Source: Onchocerca volvulus (lineage: Eukaryota; Nematoda; Chromadorea; Rhabditida; Onchocercidae). Taken from it: DNA of 64,000 bases. Shown piece by piece: positions 12,040 to 24,070 of the stretch. The number at the start of each line of letters is the position of its first letter. Within the stretch, counting starts at the first letter, position 1. A program made the position numbers and the translations under genes. The stretch lies in contig HG738137.1 of assembly GCA_000499405.2 (NCBI GenBank), positions 22,034,603 through 22,098,602 on the forward strand. The letters are read 5' to 3'. A model generated the notes under the pieces. That model searched no databases. It was not told the origin of the DNA and was given only the letters and a program-made list of their open reading frames with translations.

Positions 12040-14805
12040 TGTTCCTAAAAATAAGCTTGTTGTTCTCACTGATTCTTCACGCATGCATCGCTCTTAGTTT
12101 CCAGTGCCGTGATCAGGAAAACCGAGATGTGGATTGGTATGTTTCTGAAAGCAAGTTTTATAATGAACTTTTTCAAACTTAATCTGACTTTTGCAACCAT
12201 TCGTCTTCAAATCTTGTGAAAGTTCATATTCCTATTTAGGTTTATATTTTACAAAATTGGCCGCATAAAAAAATCTACCATAAAATCAGTTCGTAATGGT
12301 TCTGCGTTTTTATATATGGACGTTAACCATCATCAGTGGTCACTTTCGGCAGTCGATATCTATAACTCAAATCAAGCTATTGGATATACTTTGCAGCAAT
12401 ATTATGATGCCAGAAACAATTCCGAGGTAATTTTTAGGATTTCTTCCTGTTTGGCATCAAGAGAAAAAAATTTTCAATTAAAGAACTTGTTTTTCTAGAG
12501 ATACTTGTGCAAAGCTATTTTCTTCAGTGCTAATTTATAGTTCATAATTTAAAATGTACTATATATATTAAATGGTATCCTTTATTCAATTATTTCAGAA
12601 CAGTGCACATCAACAAAGAAGAAACTAATATTATCGACTGATTTTTGAATTATAAGATAGTAGAATTCTAGTATCATTATTATGCCCTAAGAATGAAGTA
12701 TAAGTTTTTGACCAAGCACTATATAGTAAATCGTTACTTTACTATTATTATTTTATAGGTCTTCAGTATAATGTATAACGATGAATTTCCATATCCCAAC
12801 AATGACACTTTGTCAGGATCTTCGGGACATACTAAAGGTATGTGACTTACAAGTGCATTGGACCATTCTTTCAGCAGACATTTGTTAATACTTATTCATA
12901 AGTTAAATTTGCCAAGTTGTATGTAAATAAAACAGCTATTATATGGCTGTAGATTTTCTTACAATAGAGTCATTCCATTTTTTGATGAGCATAAAATTTC
13001 AGTATTACGAACTCTAATTGATAGAAGTATGGAATATTGTGGAAAGCCTGAAAACCATACCTTACCAGTTGTATTTGGGATTAGAAACATCAGCCACTTT
13101 AGCATTGAAATGGCAGTTATGAAATAATTTCAGATTTCATTGGACAGCTTTTGTCAGAGCACCTTTGTTATTCCTCTAAATCTAACTTATTGTTATCTTT
13201 TGATACCCAATGATATTGCAAGTTGATATGATTAATCGGTATACTTCTTTCAATTCAATTAGTGAATTTTTCAGGAGTTGTAGTATTTGGGAAAAGTAAT
13301 GGTTTCTGGTTTCTACACAGCGTACCAAAATTTCCCAGAAACGATACCTATGAATATCCAGTCACTGGACTTCATTATGGGCAAATGGGATTATGTCTTT
13401 CAATGTCCTATTCACAGCTGCATAAAATTGGTAATTTTCAACTTGGACTTCTTGAAAATTTAGATGACGCGCATCGTTTTTGATCAGTAAATTTTTCCCT
13501 AAATTTTAAGCCAGGGAAATAATGAAACTTGTCTTTTAATTTTAGTCTTTGAGTTTTTAAAATGATTGATGAAGCTTCTAACCTTGAATCTTTTTCAGCT
13601 ATTCAATTATACTACAATCGTCTTTTTATTTATTCAAAGAAACTTCCTGCTCAAATGGCCGAAAATATACCTCTTCTTGTGAAGGTTGGTTTAAAACATC
13701 TTCAATTGATAAAAAAAAAGAAGAAAAAATCTGGGTCAGGACATTGAAGGTCTCGAACGAAATTAATGTTTTAGACTTTTACACTATTTGACTTGAAAGC
13801 AAACTAATTTGTATTTAATTTCCAAAATTATCAATTTGAGGTGATGTCAAATAAATATCAACGTACTGCTCCTTATGTTAGTCGTGTTGTGATCTATTCT
13901 ACTGCAGGCCGTGAATTTGTTCATTTCGCAAAAACTGCTGCATTCAACAAAGGCAGGAACTTACATAAATTCACGATTGCCTTTTTTTTCTTCTTTTTTT
14001 TTTTTTTTTTGGAAATATGACATCTTGTCAAATCTTTCATCTGATATTTTTATTCGGTGAACTTAACTCGGCACAATATCTGGTTCAAACTTTATTTTTT
14101 TTATTTCAGACCTTTACTTCGATCTCGTCGCACCCTCAATTAAAAGTTCACTGAAAACAGAAACTTGGCAGCATGAAACCTCGAGAAACAAAAATCTTCG
14201 TTCTTGGTGCCGTAATTATAGTCCTTTTAAGGTATTCATTTATATTGTTTCACCTTCGTGACTTAATTATTTATAGTTTATCCCCATCCTTATTTTGGAG
14301 TGAATAAAAATTCTGAAAGCTATATAGTGAATTTGTGATTAAATTAGATATTGAAACTTGATATTTTATGTTCTTAGGTTCTAGATGTGAAAAAAGTTAT
14401 TCTGCCTTTTAATATCACTTTTCCAAACGCGCTTGATCATTCCAAATTTGCTGTTGCTACGTTTGATGCCCACAAAATACCTGTACCTTGGATTTGCATT
14501 GGTGATATCAATAGACAGGTATGGAAGTTGCTCTTCCAATTGTTTTCTTTGTTAGATGTGTAAAATAAAGAATAATTTGAATTAGAGGAGTTGAAATATA
14601 ATATGGAACTACGACTAATGAAAATTAAGCTGAAATATAAGGAACTATGACTAATGAAAATTAAGTTCCTTTTAAATTTGATTAATTTCAGGAACGACAA
14701 CTTCTCCGTGCAGGTGGTACGATGTGCTTCGCAAATTCAGAAGTGCATGCTATATATACCTCAATGGTTTCAAATTATTGGCCTTGTATTAACACTAATT
14801 CCTAA
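12039..14805 (+). CDS. Deoxyribonuclease II, 9 exons (NUC-1/CRN-6/CRN-7 family)
   Basis: Acid endonuclease that cuts DNA in lysosomes or after secretion; in nematodes it clears DNA of dead cells and food. Exons: 12039-12136, 12240-12426, 12759-12837, 13275-13430, 13599-13684, 13841-13952, 14110-14231, 14378-14518, 14692-14805; 364 residues, normal for the family. Residues 1 to about 20 are a signal peptide. DVDWFIFYKIG is the family N-terminal core. The active-site elements of the PLD-like fold are all present: GHTKG (His119), FLHSVP (His136) and the HxK motif DHSK (His301, Lys303). CIGDINR, GGTMCF and YWPC mark the conserved end. The intron after exon 6 begins GC, not GT. An in-frame ATG at 12024 would add five residues. 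Which of the three C. elegans paralogues it matches cannot be decided by eye. Confidence 0.94.
14591..14665 (+). repeat. Tandem duplication in the last DNase II intron
   Basis: A 35- to 40-base unit beginning TGAAATATAA and ending ACTAATGAAAATTAAG occurs twice in a row with one small indel and a substitution. The second copy ends 27 bases before the acceptor of exon 9. Confidence 0.8.
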
Positions 14806-14866
14806 AACTTGGGTTTTTTCAGTAATATTTGTCAAAATCTCAGGATGTAAAATAATCATCTTCTAA

Positions 14867-14872
14867 AATAAA
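14867..14872 (+). terminator. Polyadenylation signal of the DNase II gene
   Basis: AATAAA hexamer 62 bases after the stop codon. Confidence 0.55.
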
Positions 14873-17112
14873 ACTTAAGCAGAACTTATACTGATTTTAA
14901 AAAACACATGGAACCAGTTTTATTTTATTACGTAATTAGTTTTATTGCAATATAATTTATTCGTAATTTATAGTTTATTGTTGCTCCCTACTTCTTATAT
15001 GAAAGAAAAATGGAAAAGGACAAAAGAATAATTAGTTTTAAATGTAAAGAAAATACAGAGTAAAGAGTAGAAAAGACTTTTCCTTCCAATTGCATTTTTT
15101 CCTGTCCTCTGTTTCCTTTCAAAGAAAAATTAGTCTATCAGAATACCAGAATTTTCAGAAAATTAATGCAGTTTGCTTCATTAATAATTTAATACTAGCA
15201 GATTTGGCTAGGGCATTAACTTTTCGAATATACGTGTGTCAACGTTTAGCATATATTTTTATTTAGCTTTAGTTTCTATAGAAAAACAATTATTGGTATA
15301 CTTTTTTGATAAAAAATAATTTTTGTTAACTGTTATTTTTCCATTCTTATTACTTTTTTGGAGAAAGAAAACCGGATTAAGGAACGAAATTTACTGCATT
15401 TTAATAACATATTCTTTGAAATGAAATAATGAGCGATGAGTAGTTCAATACTTTCATAAGTGAAAAATGCATTGATTTTGAAAACAAAGTACAAGAGGAT
15501 GAACTAATTTTGAGAAGCTTTGGGGACGAGACGAAAGTCTCTATGCTTCGTCAAATTGTTTCCTTGCTGTTAAAATTTTGAACATTCCAGAAAAGTTATG
15601 AGGAAGGGATAAAATTTTTTGTTGAATGAAAAATCATTTTTCAAATGCAGTGCTCTCTAGAGTATTAATGTCTTCGAGTGAAGGAGTCGGTTCAACTGAA
15701 AACTAGATTAATAAGAATAGTGAAGAAACACTATTATAAGATTGTTTTTCCAATTGAAATTAAGATGAAATTTAAATTATCTTCCATCTTTGTCGAATAA
15801 TTCTATTAATAAGACTGCAGTTTAAATCCCAAATATCTAACTTTTTGTTCGGTATTAAAGATAAAAGGATTCTTCCCATCGCATCGTCAAATCACATCCC
15901 TAAGAGGGGCTGCATATGTAACGAACAGGCAAATCATGTTGTTTAGACGAATGGGCCAGAGCAAGTGGCTACTGTTTTTGATTGTTAATATCGGCGGGAA
16001 ATTTCTTATCAAATGAAATGAAGGATCGTATGATACATTATAAACATGATATTTAACAATAAAATCAATCTGCCTCTGACAGAAGCGATGTTTTTTGTTC
16101 GAGAATCTGAAGAGCTTGGTTGCTGCTTTACAAATGAATAAAAATCCCAAACAAACTGTCACTAAGCCTTTTTGGAGGGGTGATCAGTTGGTATTGACAT
16201 CAATTTGATTTAATCAATGGTTGCATCCACTGGAGAATAACACTAAGAAAATTTATAAGAAGTTCACTGAACAGGCATCGCCGACTTCGATGATCGTTTT
16301 ATTAATACTGCTTCCACAGTTTCACTGTTCATTGCTTCTTTTTTCCATTTTTAAGAATTCTACTTTTGAAATTTCGCCAACTACACAATTGTATGAAGAG
16401 TACTGTTTTTTTATTTTTTTTTTAAATTAAAATGTTTTGTTAACCTGGAAAAGTTACATCAGCCAATATCTATCCATTTTGTATGAGTCTAATAGATTTC
16501 ATAGTTGAGTTTTTTTTTTTACTGTAGTTTATTCCTTATTTTGAACATTTTATATTTTATGTTGAAATCTTTGCATTTATTTTGTTGTAAACAATTAACT
16601 TTTCTCCTGAAAACATAAATGAAATTGTGTAAATAGCAAGATAATTTAAATGAATTGATGCATTGAGCAGATCAACACTAAAGGAAAACATACACGATTA
16701 ATTCTCGGATTTCCATTTGCTTTGATCGATTTTCTTCTAATTTCTCCCTCCTTCCCTAATGTCACCCATTTTCTTTAAGTAATAGATTAATGAAATAAAA
16801 ACATTTGTTGCATTTTCTGTAAATATCGTTTTTTGACACGAGATTTCTAGCATGCATTATATAAATCAACTTATGTTGAAAATGCCTTAAAAGTAGGCGA
16901 ACATCGTGTAATCTTTTTTTTTTTTTTGAAGTAATAGTATTCATAGCAAATAAGACTACAGAATAACATATCGATTGCTTTATTTTACAAAAATTAATTG
17001 CAATGAATGAGTTATATTTCCTTCCTTTTTTTTTTATATCTATGAATATTTCGTGAAGGACGAGGAGTTGTATTTGTAAGTATCAAATTAACTCTGCTTA
17101 ATTTCAATTCAG

Positions 17113-17216
17113 AAATTGCTTAACAGCAATCAATGGAGTAGAAGAGAGATATAGAACTGCCGCAGCTGTTGCAAATAAAAAGACACCTGAAGTTATACAG
17201 GGATGGGTGGAATAAT
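17113..17216 (+). other. Orphan terminal-exon-like ORF
   Basis: After an acceptor TTTCAATTCAG a frame runs for about 33 codons to TAA and includes EERYRTAAAVANKKTPEVIQ. The alanine- and glutamate-rich composition is unlike the surrounding AT-rich sequence. It could be an alternative 3' exon of DNase II, but joining it from the YWPC codon gives either an immediate stop or loss of the conserved cysteine. No partner exon was found. Confidence 0.2.
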
Positions 17217-17273
17217 GTAACAAACAACTAATCATCAGTAGCGTAAACTAATATACTTGAAATCAAACAGAAT

Positions 17274-19163
17274 TTAATTTGATACGATTGATTTTACAAC
17301 AGAATCAATCAAATTATTACTTTTGCTTGCCAAAAATCTTGATTTACTATTCATATCCCATATTTCTGCAACAGACATCGAGATAAAATATGCTTGAAGC
17401 TTTTTAAGAAAAGATTGACATTTCTTAAAATAGCAGTTTTCGATTTCATTTAATTTGTTCATTCTAATACTCTAAATGTGATTTTGCAAGAATTCCATAA
17501 ACAATAAATGCTGTAAAAATTTCTTGGAAAAAGAAAAAATAAGTTATATTATTCATTTAGAAATGGATAATTCAGTACTTCAGACATTTCAAGATCTATG
17601 TTGTGCTAAATGTACAGCAATGAAAATACTGAAAATCTATTCCGTTCTTGCAACATTCAATGGATGCCTTTATCGAATTGTCTTCTGATTGAATCGAAAG
17701 ATTCATATAGCATAAATGCTTGATGGAAGAGTTCAAATGGTCATCTGCATTGAACTTTAAGTATCTTCGTCTGTCCTCTAAGATTCTCACCGTGATTGGT
17801 GCACAAATGAATCATAGAAGTATTTTAGTTATTTAAAATAAATGAAAACTATCTTCAATTGTCGACTTTTGTTTTATTCTTGGAAACAACCTGGTAATGA
17901 AACACAAATATATATAATGCATTCATCAATCATTTCGGGCATTTCAACATCATGGGTCATCCCATTGTTGATGTCTCATGACTAGACAAACTTAGCTTGC
18001 ATACTCAGTCATTCTGAACTAGTGGAAAATGAAACATGGGATTTGATTTGTTGCAGAAGACAAATGTAGATCTTCAGTTAACAATAATAATCTTAGGACT
18101 GAACGAAACAAACTCCTCTGGCTGACTACTCATTCCTTTTTAAAAAGCATTACTTTCATTGTTTATGATGCATATTCTAGACAGACTTTTCGAGCGACAT
18201 TTTCATTACAATGGAAATTAAAAGACTTCTTCATATTGGATTATTTGGTGTTGAAAAGAAAGTTTTGCAGTTTTCAACAGATTTTGGGGTTGTTTTTTAC
18301 AAAGAATTATTATATTAATAAATGTTTTTGTTCCATTTTCTCTTTATAAAAGGAAAATTTTGTTCGCTTTCTCTTTATAAAAGCTAAACAAATGTCTTTT
18401 GCTTTTCCCAATTCACAAATGTAGCCTCATCGAATTGTTGTTCCCAAGTGCAAAGTGCTTGATGTTTTGTCGGGCATCTTGAGCTTGCAAACAACTGAGC
18501 GAATCTCTTAAACATTTATCAATCAATTTGCTCGCAATATTTAAAAATTATATGATTATTTCTTTCTTCAGTCTAAAATTAATATTACGGAAGGGTTATT
18601 TGAGAGAAAATCAAAATGTGTTCTTCGAATTTAACTCTCGTCATTCTTAATTATATCCATTTTGTATGAAACTCATTGCAGATGTGCTTATGATTGGTAG
18701 TTTGAAAAATCCATCCTGAATCTGAATCTTGGCTCATGTTTTGTTCGTTGGGCTTATGGCTTGATTATTTCGCATTTAGCTCGATTTGAAGACATTTCGA
18801 AATGTCTCCTTTCTTTTCCCTCAGTTTGCTATTCATCTAATTCATTTATCGTTTGGTTTGTTTGAATTCGTTCATTCTCCTATATTTCTCATATTACATA
18901 TCAGTTTACCTTACTATTCGATGCATGCAGTCAATGGGATGTAAATCTGCTGGAAATGACAGAATCGTAATCGTGGCGTGTCAAATGCGTCCTCACCTCA
19001 ACAATTCCACGAATTGTCTGTCGCTGTACCATCCATGTTGCTTTATACTCGAAGCGGAGGTGCTTGAATGGTCGAACAACCTCGGATGTTTGAAGGGATT
19101 GCTGAAAGGTTGAATGATCTTCCGTTTGGCAAACTTCCGTAAATGACTGGCCAGCTTATTCAT
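17274..19163 (-). CDS. Tentative minus-strand spliced gene, product unrecognised
   Basis: Three segments support a gene, but the full structure is not resolved. A first exon at 18997-19163 starts with ATG, has basic composition (HLRKFAKRKIIQPFSNPFKH, then HGWYSDRQFVELL) and ends at a GTGAGG donor. A segment at 18390-18483 follows a GCAAG acceptor in the matching phase (ALCTWEQQFDEATFVNWEK). A last exon at 17274-17471 follows the acceptor CATTTAG, includes CYFKKCQSFLKKLQ, and ends in TAA. Other exon-like ORFs between them (17596-17790, 18061-18120 and about 18180-18240) do not join cleanly, and several are also open on the plus strand. The segment at 18390-18510 has its own in-frame ATG, so there may be alternative first exons. 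I recognise no family. Chance ORFs remain possible. Confidence 0.3.
18336..18384 (+). repeat. Short direct repeat
   Basis: TTTCTCTTTATAAAAG occurs twice, about 31 bases apart. Confidence 0.6.
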
Positions 19164-21707
19164 CTCTCACTTAATATCCAAAGAGAGATTGCACTTTGAA
19201 TATTCCGTTCAACCAAACATCTTAGTATTTTCGTTCGCCTTCTGAGTCTGGGAAGAATTCACAAATGCACGAAACAGCTTCTTCTGACATAACTTATTCA
19301 TCATTACACTTGCTCCACTATTTTGTTCCTATTCTTCCTTTCACTTCTGTCGGTGACGTGAACGCACACGTTTTAGCCCGTGGGCAGCTGTAGTATTAAT
19401 ATGAAATATATGCTAATACGTATCTTTTTAGGCTAAGTGTTTATAATAATCAAGCAGTGACCTTAAGTGTCATGAAAAGTTGCTTAGCCGAAATCTGATG
19501 TGTGAAGACAAACTTGATAAGTCCTATTTCATTCGACATTGACTTGCTCAAGTATCCTTGCCATTAATCCGAATACTCATTAAAGTACGCTGAATCATCA
19601 TCACTCGATCTTGATATTAACCCGAACTGAAGAGATTATATGACAAGGATCAAAGGTCAGCAGTTCAAAACTAACTTTTTCTTCGAAAGGAACGGAAACA
19701 TTTTTTTTTTTTTTTTTTTCAGAAAACATAATGAAACACATTGTAACACATTTTTAGTTTTCTGCCTTATTTTCAACAAATTCATGAAATTAATAATTCA
19801 TTTTGTTTCGACTAAGTGAGTGCTCAGTGAAATCAATAGAGGCGAATATATTTTGTTTGAATATGCAAAAGCACATGATCGCTCGCTGGATGACATTAAT
19901 TCCACAAATTTCTCGTTTCGAAGTAGCAAGTAAGAGTAAATAAATCATAATTATGTGCCACTTATTATTGCCGAGCTAATTGAATTTGGCTGCGGAACAT
20001 GAGCAGCAGCGATTCTGATGCATGTGTGTGTGATACAAATACACGAATCACTCCTCTAATTAAGAATGTGGGAAAATGGCCGATTCCATGCATTGGAGCG
20101 TAAAGCTGACATGAGAAAAGTCGGACTAAGCAAAAATGTTATGGCATTTTTCTCCGTCTTGCCTTCCTTGTTATTCCTTACAGAATAATAATTAATATTT
20201 GCTACTTCAAATAAATTAGTTAGCGTGCTAACTGAATCATTCACTCCATAAACATGCAAATAAGCCAATTAGCCAAGTATCGGACCTTGTGAAAAGAAGC
20301 CAAGTTATGGAGAGAAGTTGCTCTCTGGTTAACACCTGTCACTTCTTCTTGTTTTTCCATCATTAATCGTTTTCTTCGCACTTTGCTAATTATCGGTGTA
20401 TCGCAAAGGCATGCTGATTACTTACCCAAGAAATACAGTATACTTCTTGAATTTCTCATAAACACAGATTATCGCGTCTATTTGCCATAATATTCTAGCT
20501 TAATTACTTGTTGTTAAGTCTACCATCAAATCATTAATGATTTAATCCGTAATTATTCTTGTCATAAAGACTACTTAGAGTTCAAATAATGAAGTGATTA
20601 GATAGCTGGTTGATCATTATAAAATCTTTTTTGAATTACCGTATACTTATATTTTGCATGTATTTCATTTCATGTCTTATCCAAGAAATACCGTATACTT
20701 CTTATAATGAGATCAGAATCTAGCTCTTCTTTCCATTTGAGTCTTAATTCCTGGTTCTCGAGATATTCTTTTCTTCAGATCCTTACAGAGTACTTTGTTA
20801 CTTTTGCGAAATTCACCAATGTCCAATGATAATTTTCGCTGAACTGTGATCTGCATAAGCTGTTTGCTTTGAGTAAAACATACTGTATGAAAAACAAAAG
20901 CTAGTGAACAATGAGATAAAAGAATATTTATTTGCGATTATTACCAAGTAATGATCGAATGAATCCTGACAAAATAGTAATAAAAAAGGTAAGATTGCCT
21001 CTCATTGTTCATTAAAGAAAGATAGGAGTATGAGAACTTAATTAATTTCGTTTTTAATGAACCCGAGCAATTATTAAAGGGAAATGTCTGTTAGAGCGAA
21101 GGGGAGGAGTGTCGAGACGACAAATATTTATCAGAAGGTTGATTTGTTTGAGTTAACATTTCTTTAAAACATTCATCATTTTCATCTTACCAGCAAGCAC
21201 TTCTCATTCCATAAATGCTTTCACATATGTTTGCACATTTGTTCTCATTCATTCCATGTTTTTTTTTTTCTTTTTTGTCGCCACTGACAATCGAATTCTT
21301 GCAAATAATTCCTTTTTATCATAAATTTGATCATTTCCGACAATTCTTAATTAAAATTTCTTGTCGAAGTGAATGTTTAATACATCTCGAAGGTTTTTTA
21401 CAAATGCATCATGTTAAGTGTTAGGATTTCAATAACCTTGGTCGAGTCAGAACTAGTTCAAACAACGGAAGTTCTCGAAAAAATGTGCTTGGATAAGTGA
21501 TCAGAATCCGTATACAAACCTCCTAAATAGTATCTTCTATAATAAGCTTCAGCTTGAAATTCATTTCTCTCATTAAATTATAAATTTGAAATCTCACAGG
21601 CAAATGCATCTACAATTCACGTCTTCCCAAAGAATTTGAAGGTTTTCCTGCTTCATCCACTTTGAATTATTAAATTCATCTTTCTTCTCACTTTTTTATC
21701 TAATTCT
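19164..21707. other. Spacer without a recognised gene
   Basis: No supported coding segment. It carries a run of T at about 19700-19720 and a dispersed 29-base repeat (20420-20449 and 20676-20704), listed separately. Confidence 0.45.
20420..20704 (+). repeat. Pair of dispersed direct repeats, plus a partial third copy
   Basis: A block of the form CTTA(C/T)CCAAGAAATAC followed by (A/C)GTATACTTCTT occurs at 20420-20449 and 20676-20704. A partial copy, ACCGTATACTTAT, lies near 20638. The copies are nearly identical over 29 bases and contain the palindrome GTATAC. Confidence 0.6.
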
Positions 21708-23342
21708 ATGGAACTTCGATATGTCATTATTAAACAACTACAAAGGACAGCTAGTGCTTAGTTCAGACTCCAAAATTGATAAATATTGCATGTATTGCAT
21801 TTTTTCGTAAATTTTGCTCATATTTAATCGAAGGTCCTGCATTTCACGAGTCTGTCCTGAAATATTTGCCAAATAATGATCACAATATTGCTTTCTGGAG
21901 AGAGTATGATCGAGATGATACTGAGAAAGCTATAACTTAGTGTATAAACAATAAAACTAGAAGGAAAAGATTTCTTCTTTATGTCGTCTTTATGTTTGTA
22001 ATTGTTTGAGAAAAGATCATTACTCGGTCATTGTGCGAAACAGTGATTAAATGAGTTTCCAAACTGCTTTTTGAAAAAAGCCGGCATTGAAATTCCTAAA
22101 ACAAAAAACTTTGTGTATTCAAAGTTTGACTTTTCTGTATTTATTTGCTTATCTTTCAATGGGAACCGTTTCTTTATTGCTTCAGGAACTTGTACTTAAA
22201 GTTTTGCAAAATTCAAAAATTTGCAGTTATTGTAGTTCATTATTAAAATTCTTATAATGGGCAGTTAATTATGTTTCAGATATGCTTTGCTGCTTGAAAA
22301 ATTATTCAACATAAATCGCATCACGAAGTGGTCATTAGCATGCTCAAAAGTTAAGAAATGCCTATTTTTAATTAAAATAATCTATTTTATTGCGATCCTT
22401 TAAGAAGATTATAATCCATATTATTTAAAACTTATTTGTTAAAGACTGGTATTAGTGAAAAAAGATTCATTCAGTGCTCAAATCAGATGAACAAGCGTGA
22501 TACTTTGAATAAATATCAAAATTAGCAATTGAATACTTTCAAAGCTTTTGAGGATGCTATTAATGAAATCATTAAATAAACTGCTGTGATTATGCTACGA
22601 ACTGAAAACGTTGCAAGATCTGAATAACAAATGACTAACTGAAAAATACTTTTTCTATTCTTTCAATGTTGAATTATAACCATAAAAACTTATGGACTGC
22701 AAAATAATGAAGTGATTTTTTGATTTATTAGAAAACTTGCTGAAGTTACAAATCCGTTTCTATTCGTAGACTGTCACAATTTAATTTGCAGCATCAAGCA
22801 AAACGATGAAGTATCACTATCGAGTTATTTGCTGAACGGCATATATCCGAATGATGAAAATTTTATTGGTACCAATGAACAAATGATGAAAACTGCTGAA
22901 GTTCGCAGGATGCCAGCTTATAAATCTGCCATGCTAAAAGTTTGCTACTTTTTCTACTTCAACTACGATTCTATGACAATAAGACCTTTGGCTGTGTTTT
23001 GAAAGAATCAAAAGTTGACGAGTGATCCTTTATGCTTCTATTGATCTATTTCAGGTTTGCCAGTTACAGTTGAAAATTTGCTCGAAATTAATTGAAATAG
23101 CTTCGCCATCTTATCCAACATTGCTTCATCTTACAACTTCCAAACCCTCAACACTCAAAAGACTTGCTGGACGATCTATCTTGCTTCATTCTTGTTATAG
23201 TTCGTGTAGTTTAGCTGGAATATGTTGTCTTAAGGCAGAAATCAGTGGTGATATCGGTGATAACAATGGATCATGCTATCATCAAGTGCTTCCCAATGAA
23301 TTGATTAAATTCTTGCGAAATGGAGCTATGGATTATGATTGA
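21708..23342 (+). CDS. Small protein with SOCS-box-like C-terminus, 4 exons
   Basis: Assembled from short frames that join in phase: 21708-21753, 21834-21939, 22792-22939, 23055-23342, giving 195 residues. The N-terminal half (FWREYDRDDTEKAI, QNDEVSLSSYLLNGIYPNDE) is unfamiliar but looks like helical, ankyrin-like material. Exon 3 joins exon 4 by GTTTGC at the donor and again after the TTTCAG acceptor. In exon 4, TLKRLAGRSIL fits the Elongin BC box pattern (T/S)LxxxAxxx(I/L), and LPNELIKFL fits the Cullin-5 box LPxxLxxYL pattern. These are the two halves of a SOCS box, which recruits substrates to an E3 ubiquitin ligase. The spacer between the boxes is unusually long, about 35 residues. The last exon is best supported; the first is short and its start uncertain. 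Role as a ligase adaptor is inference. Confidence 0.5.
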
Positions 23343-24070
23343 AATCATACTTTTCGATGAAATGTTATTGTTTAAATGATTCTGAGAGAAAAATTCTCAT
23401 CGAGCTTAATTTATTTCTTTACTTAACAGCGTCTAAATTTCATGGAAAATATAATTTACCTAAATGAGCTAAAATTGTCTTTTCATTTTATTTGCAAAAT
23501 TGAGACGATGTGATGAAATTTTGAAAACTAAGAGAAACATTTAATTTAAAGCAGAAGATAATTCGATATGTTAATGTTGAAATTTGAAATTGATGATCTC
23601 AAATATGAATTTTCGTTTAATATCAATTACAAAGTGCGTGATTAAGTTTAATTATTTTATAAGTTGTACCCGTATACATAATTGCTCGTTTCATATTGTA
23701 TGTAATTGTTCGTATTACTGCTTTTATACAAATTCCATTTTTTCCAATCATTCATTCATAAAAAAATTCCTTTCTAGTTCTGATTTTTTCTACTTTAACT
23801 TAGCGGAATGAATAATCAATCATCTTATTTCGAACAACTTCATCATTACTAGCCGAAGTATTGGTTTTTAGCAACAATTTCCGCCGTGAAAGCTTTTCTC
23901 TGAATATTTTTTGAAAAAATGCAGCTTAACCACAATGCATCATTTTTCGGATTGTTAACTTCTCTCCATTTTGTAATTCCTGCTTGCCTTATCGAATCCA
24001 TTACTATATTTGCTCGCATTTTGAGTCTAGGTTCAATTTCGATGTACCGAGATATCCCGATGGAGTTTAG
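23343..24070. other. Spacer without a recognised gene
   Basis: AT-rich sequence after the SOCS-box-like gene. Several ORFs of 50-75 codons are present, but their composition is typical of chance translation of AT-rich DNA (F, I, L, N, S, Y). Confidence 0.35.

Larger units (their letters stand above)
14806..17273. other. DNase II 3' end and spacer without a recognised gene
   Basis: AATAAA at 14867-14872 is a good 3' end for DNase II. The rest is AT-rich. At 15890-16020 the plus strand has an ORF with a FRRMGQSKWLLFLIVNIGG stretch, which could be a decayed mobile-element or inserted fragment, but I do not recognise it. An exon-like ORF at 17113-17216 is listed separately. Confidence 0.4.

Noticed and set aside
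14654..14866. 70-codon ORF over the end of DNase II
   Set aside because: It is a different frame of the last DNase II exon; the family ending (GGTMCF, YWPC) is in the other frame.
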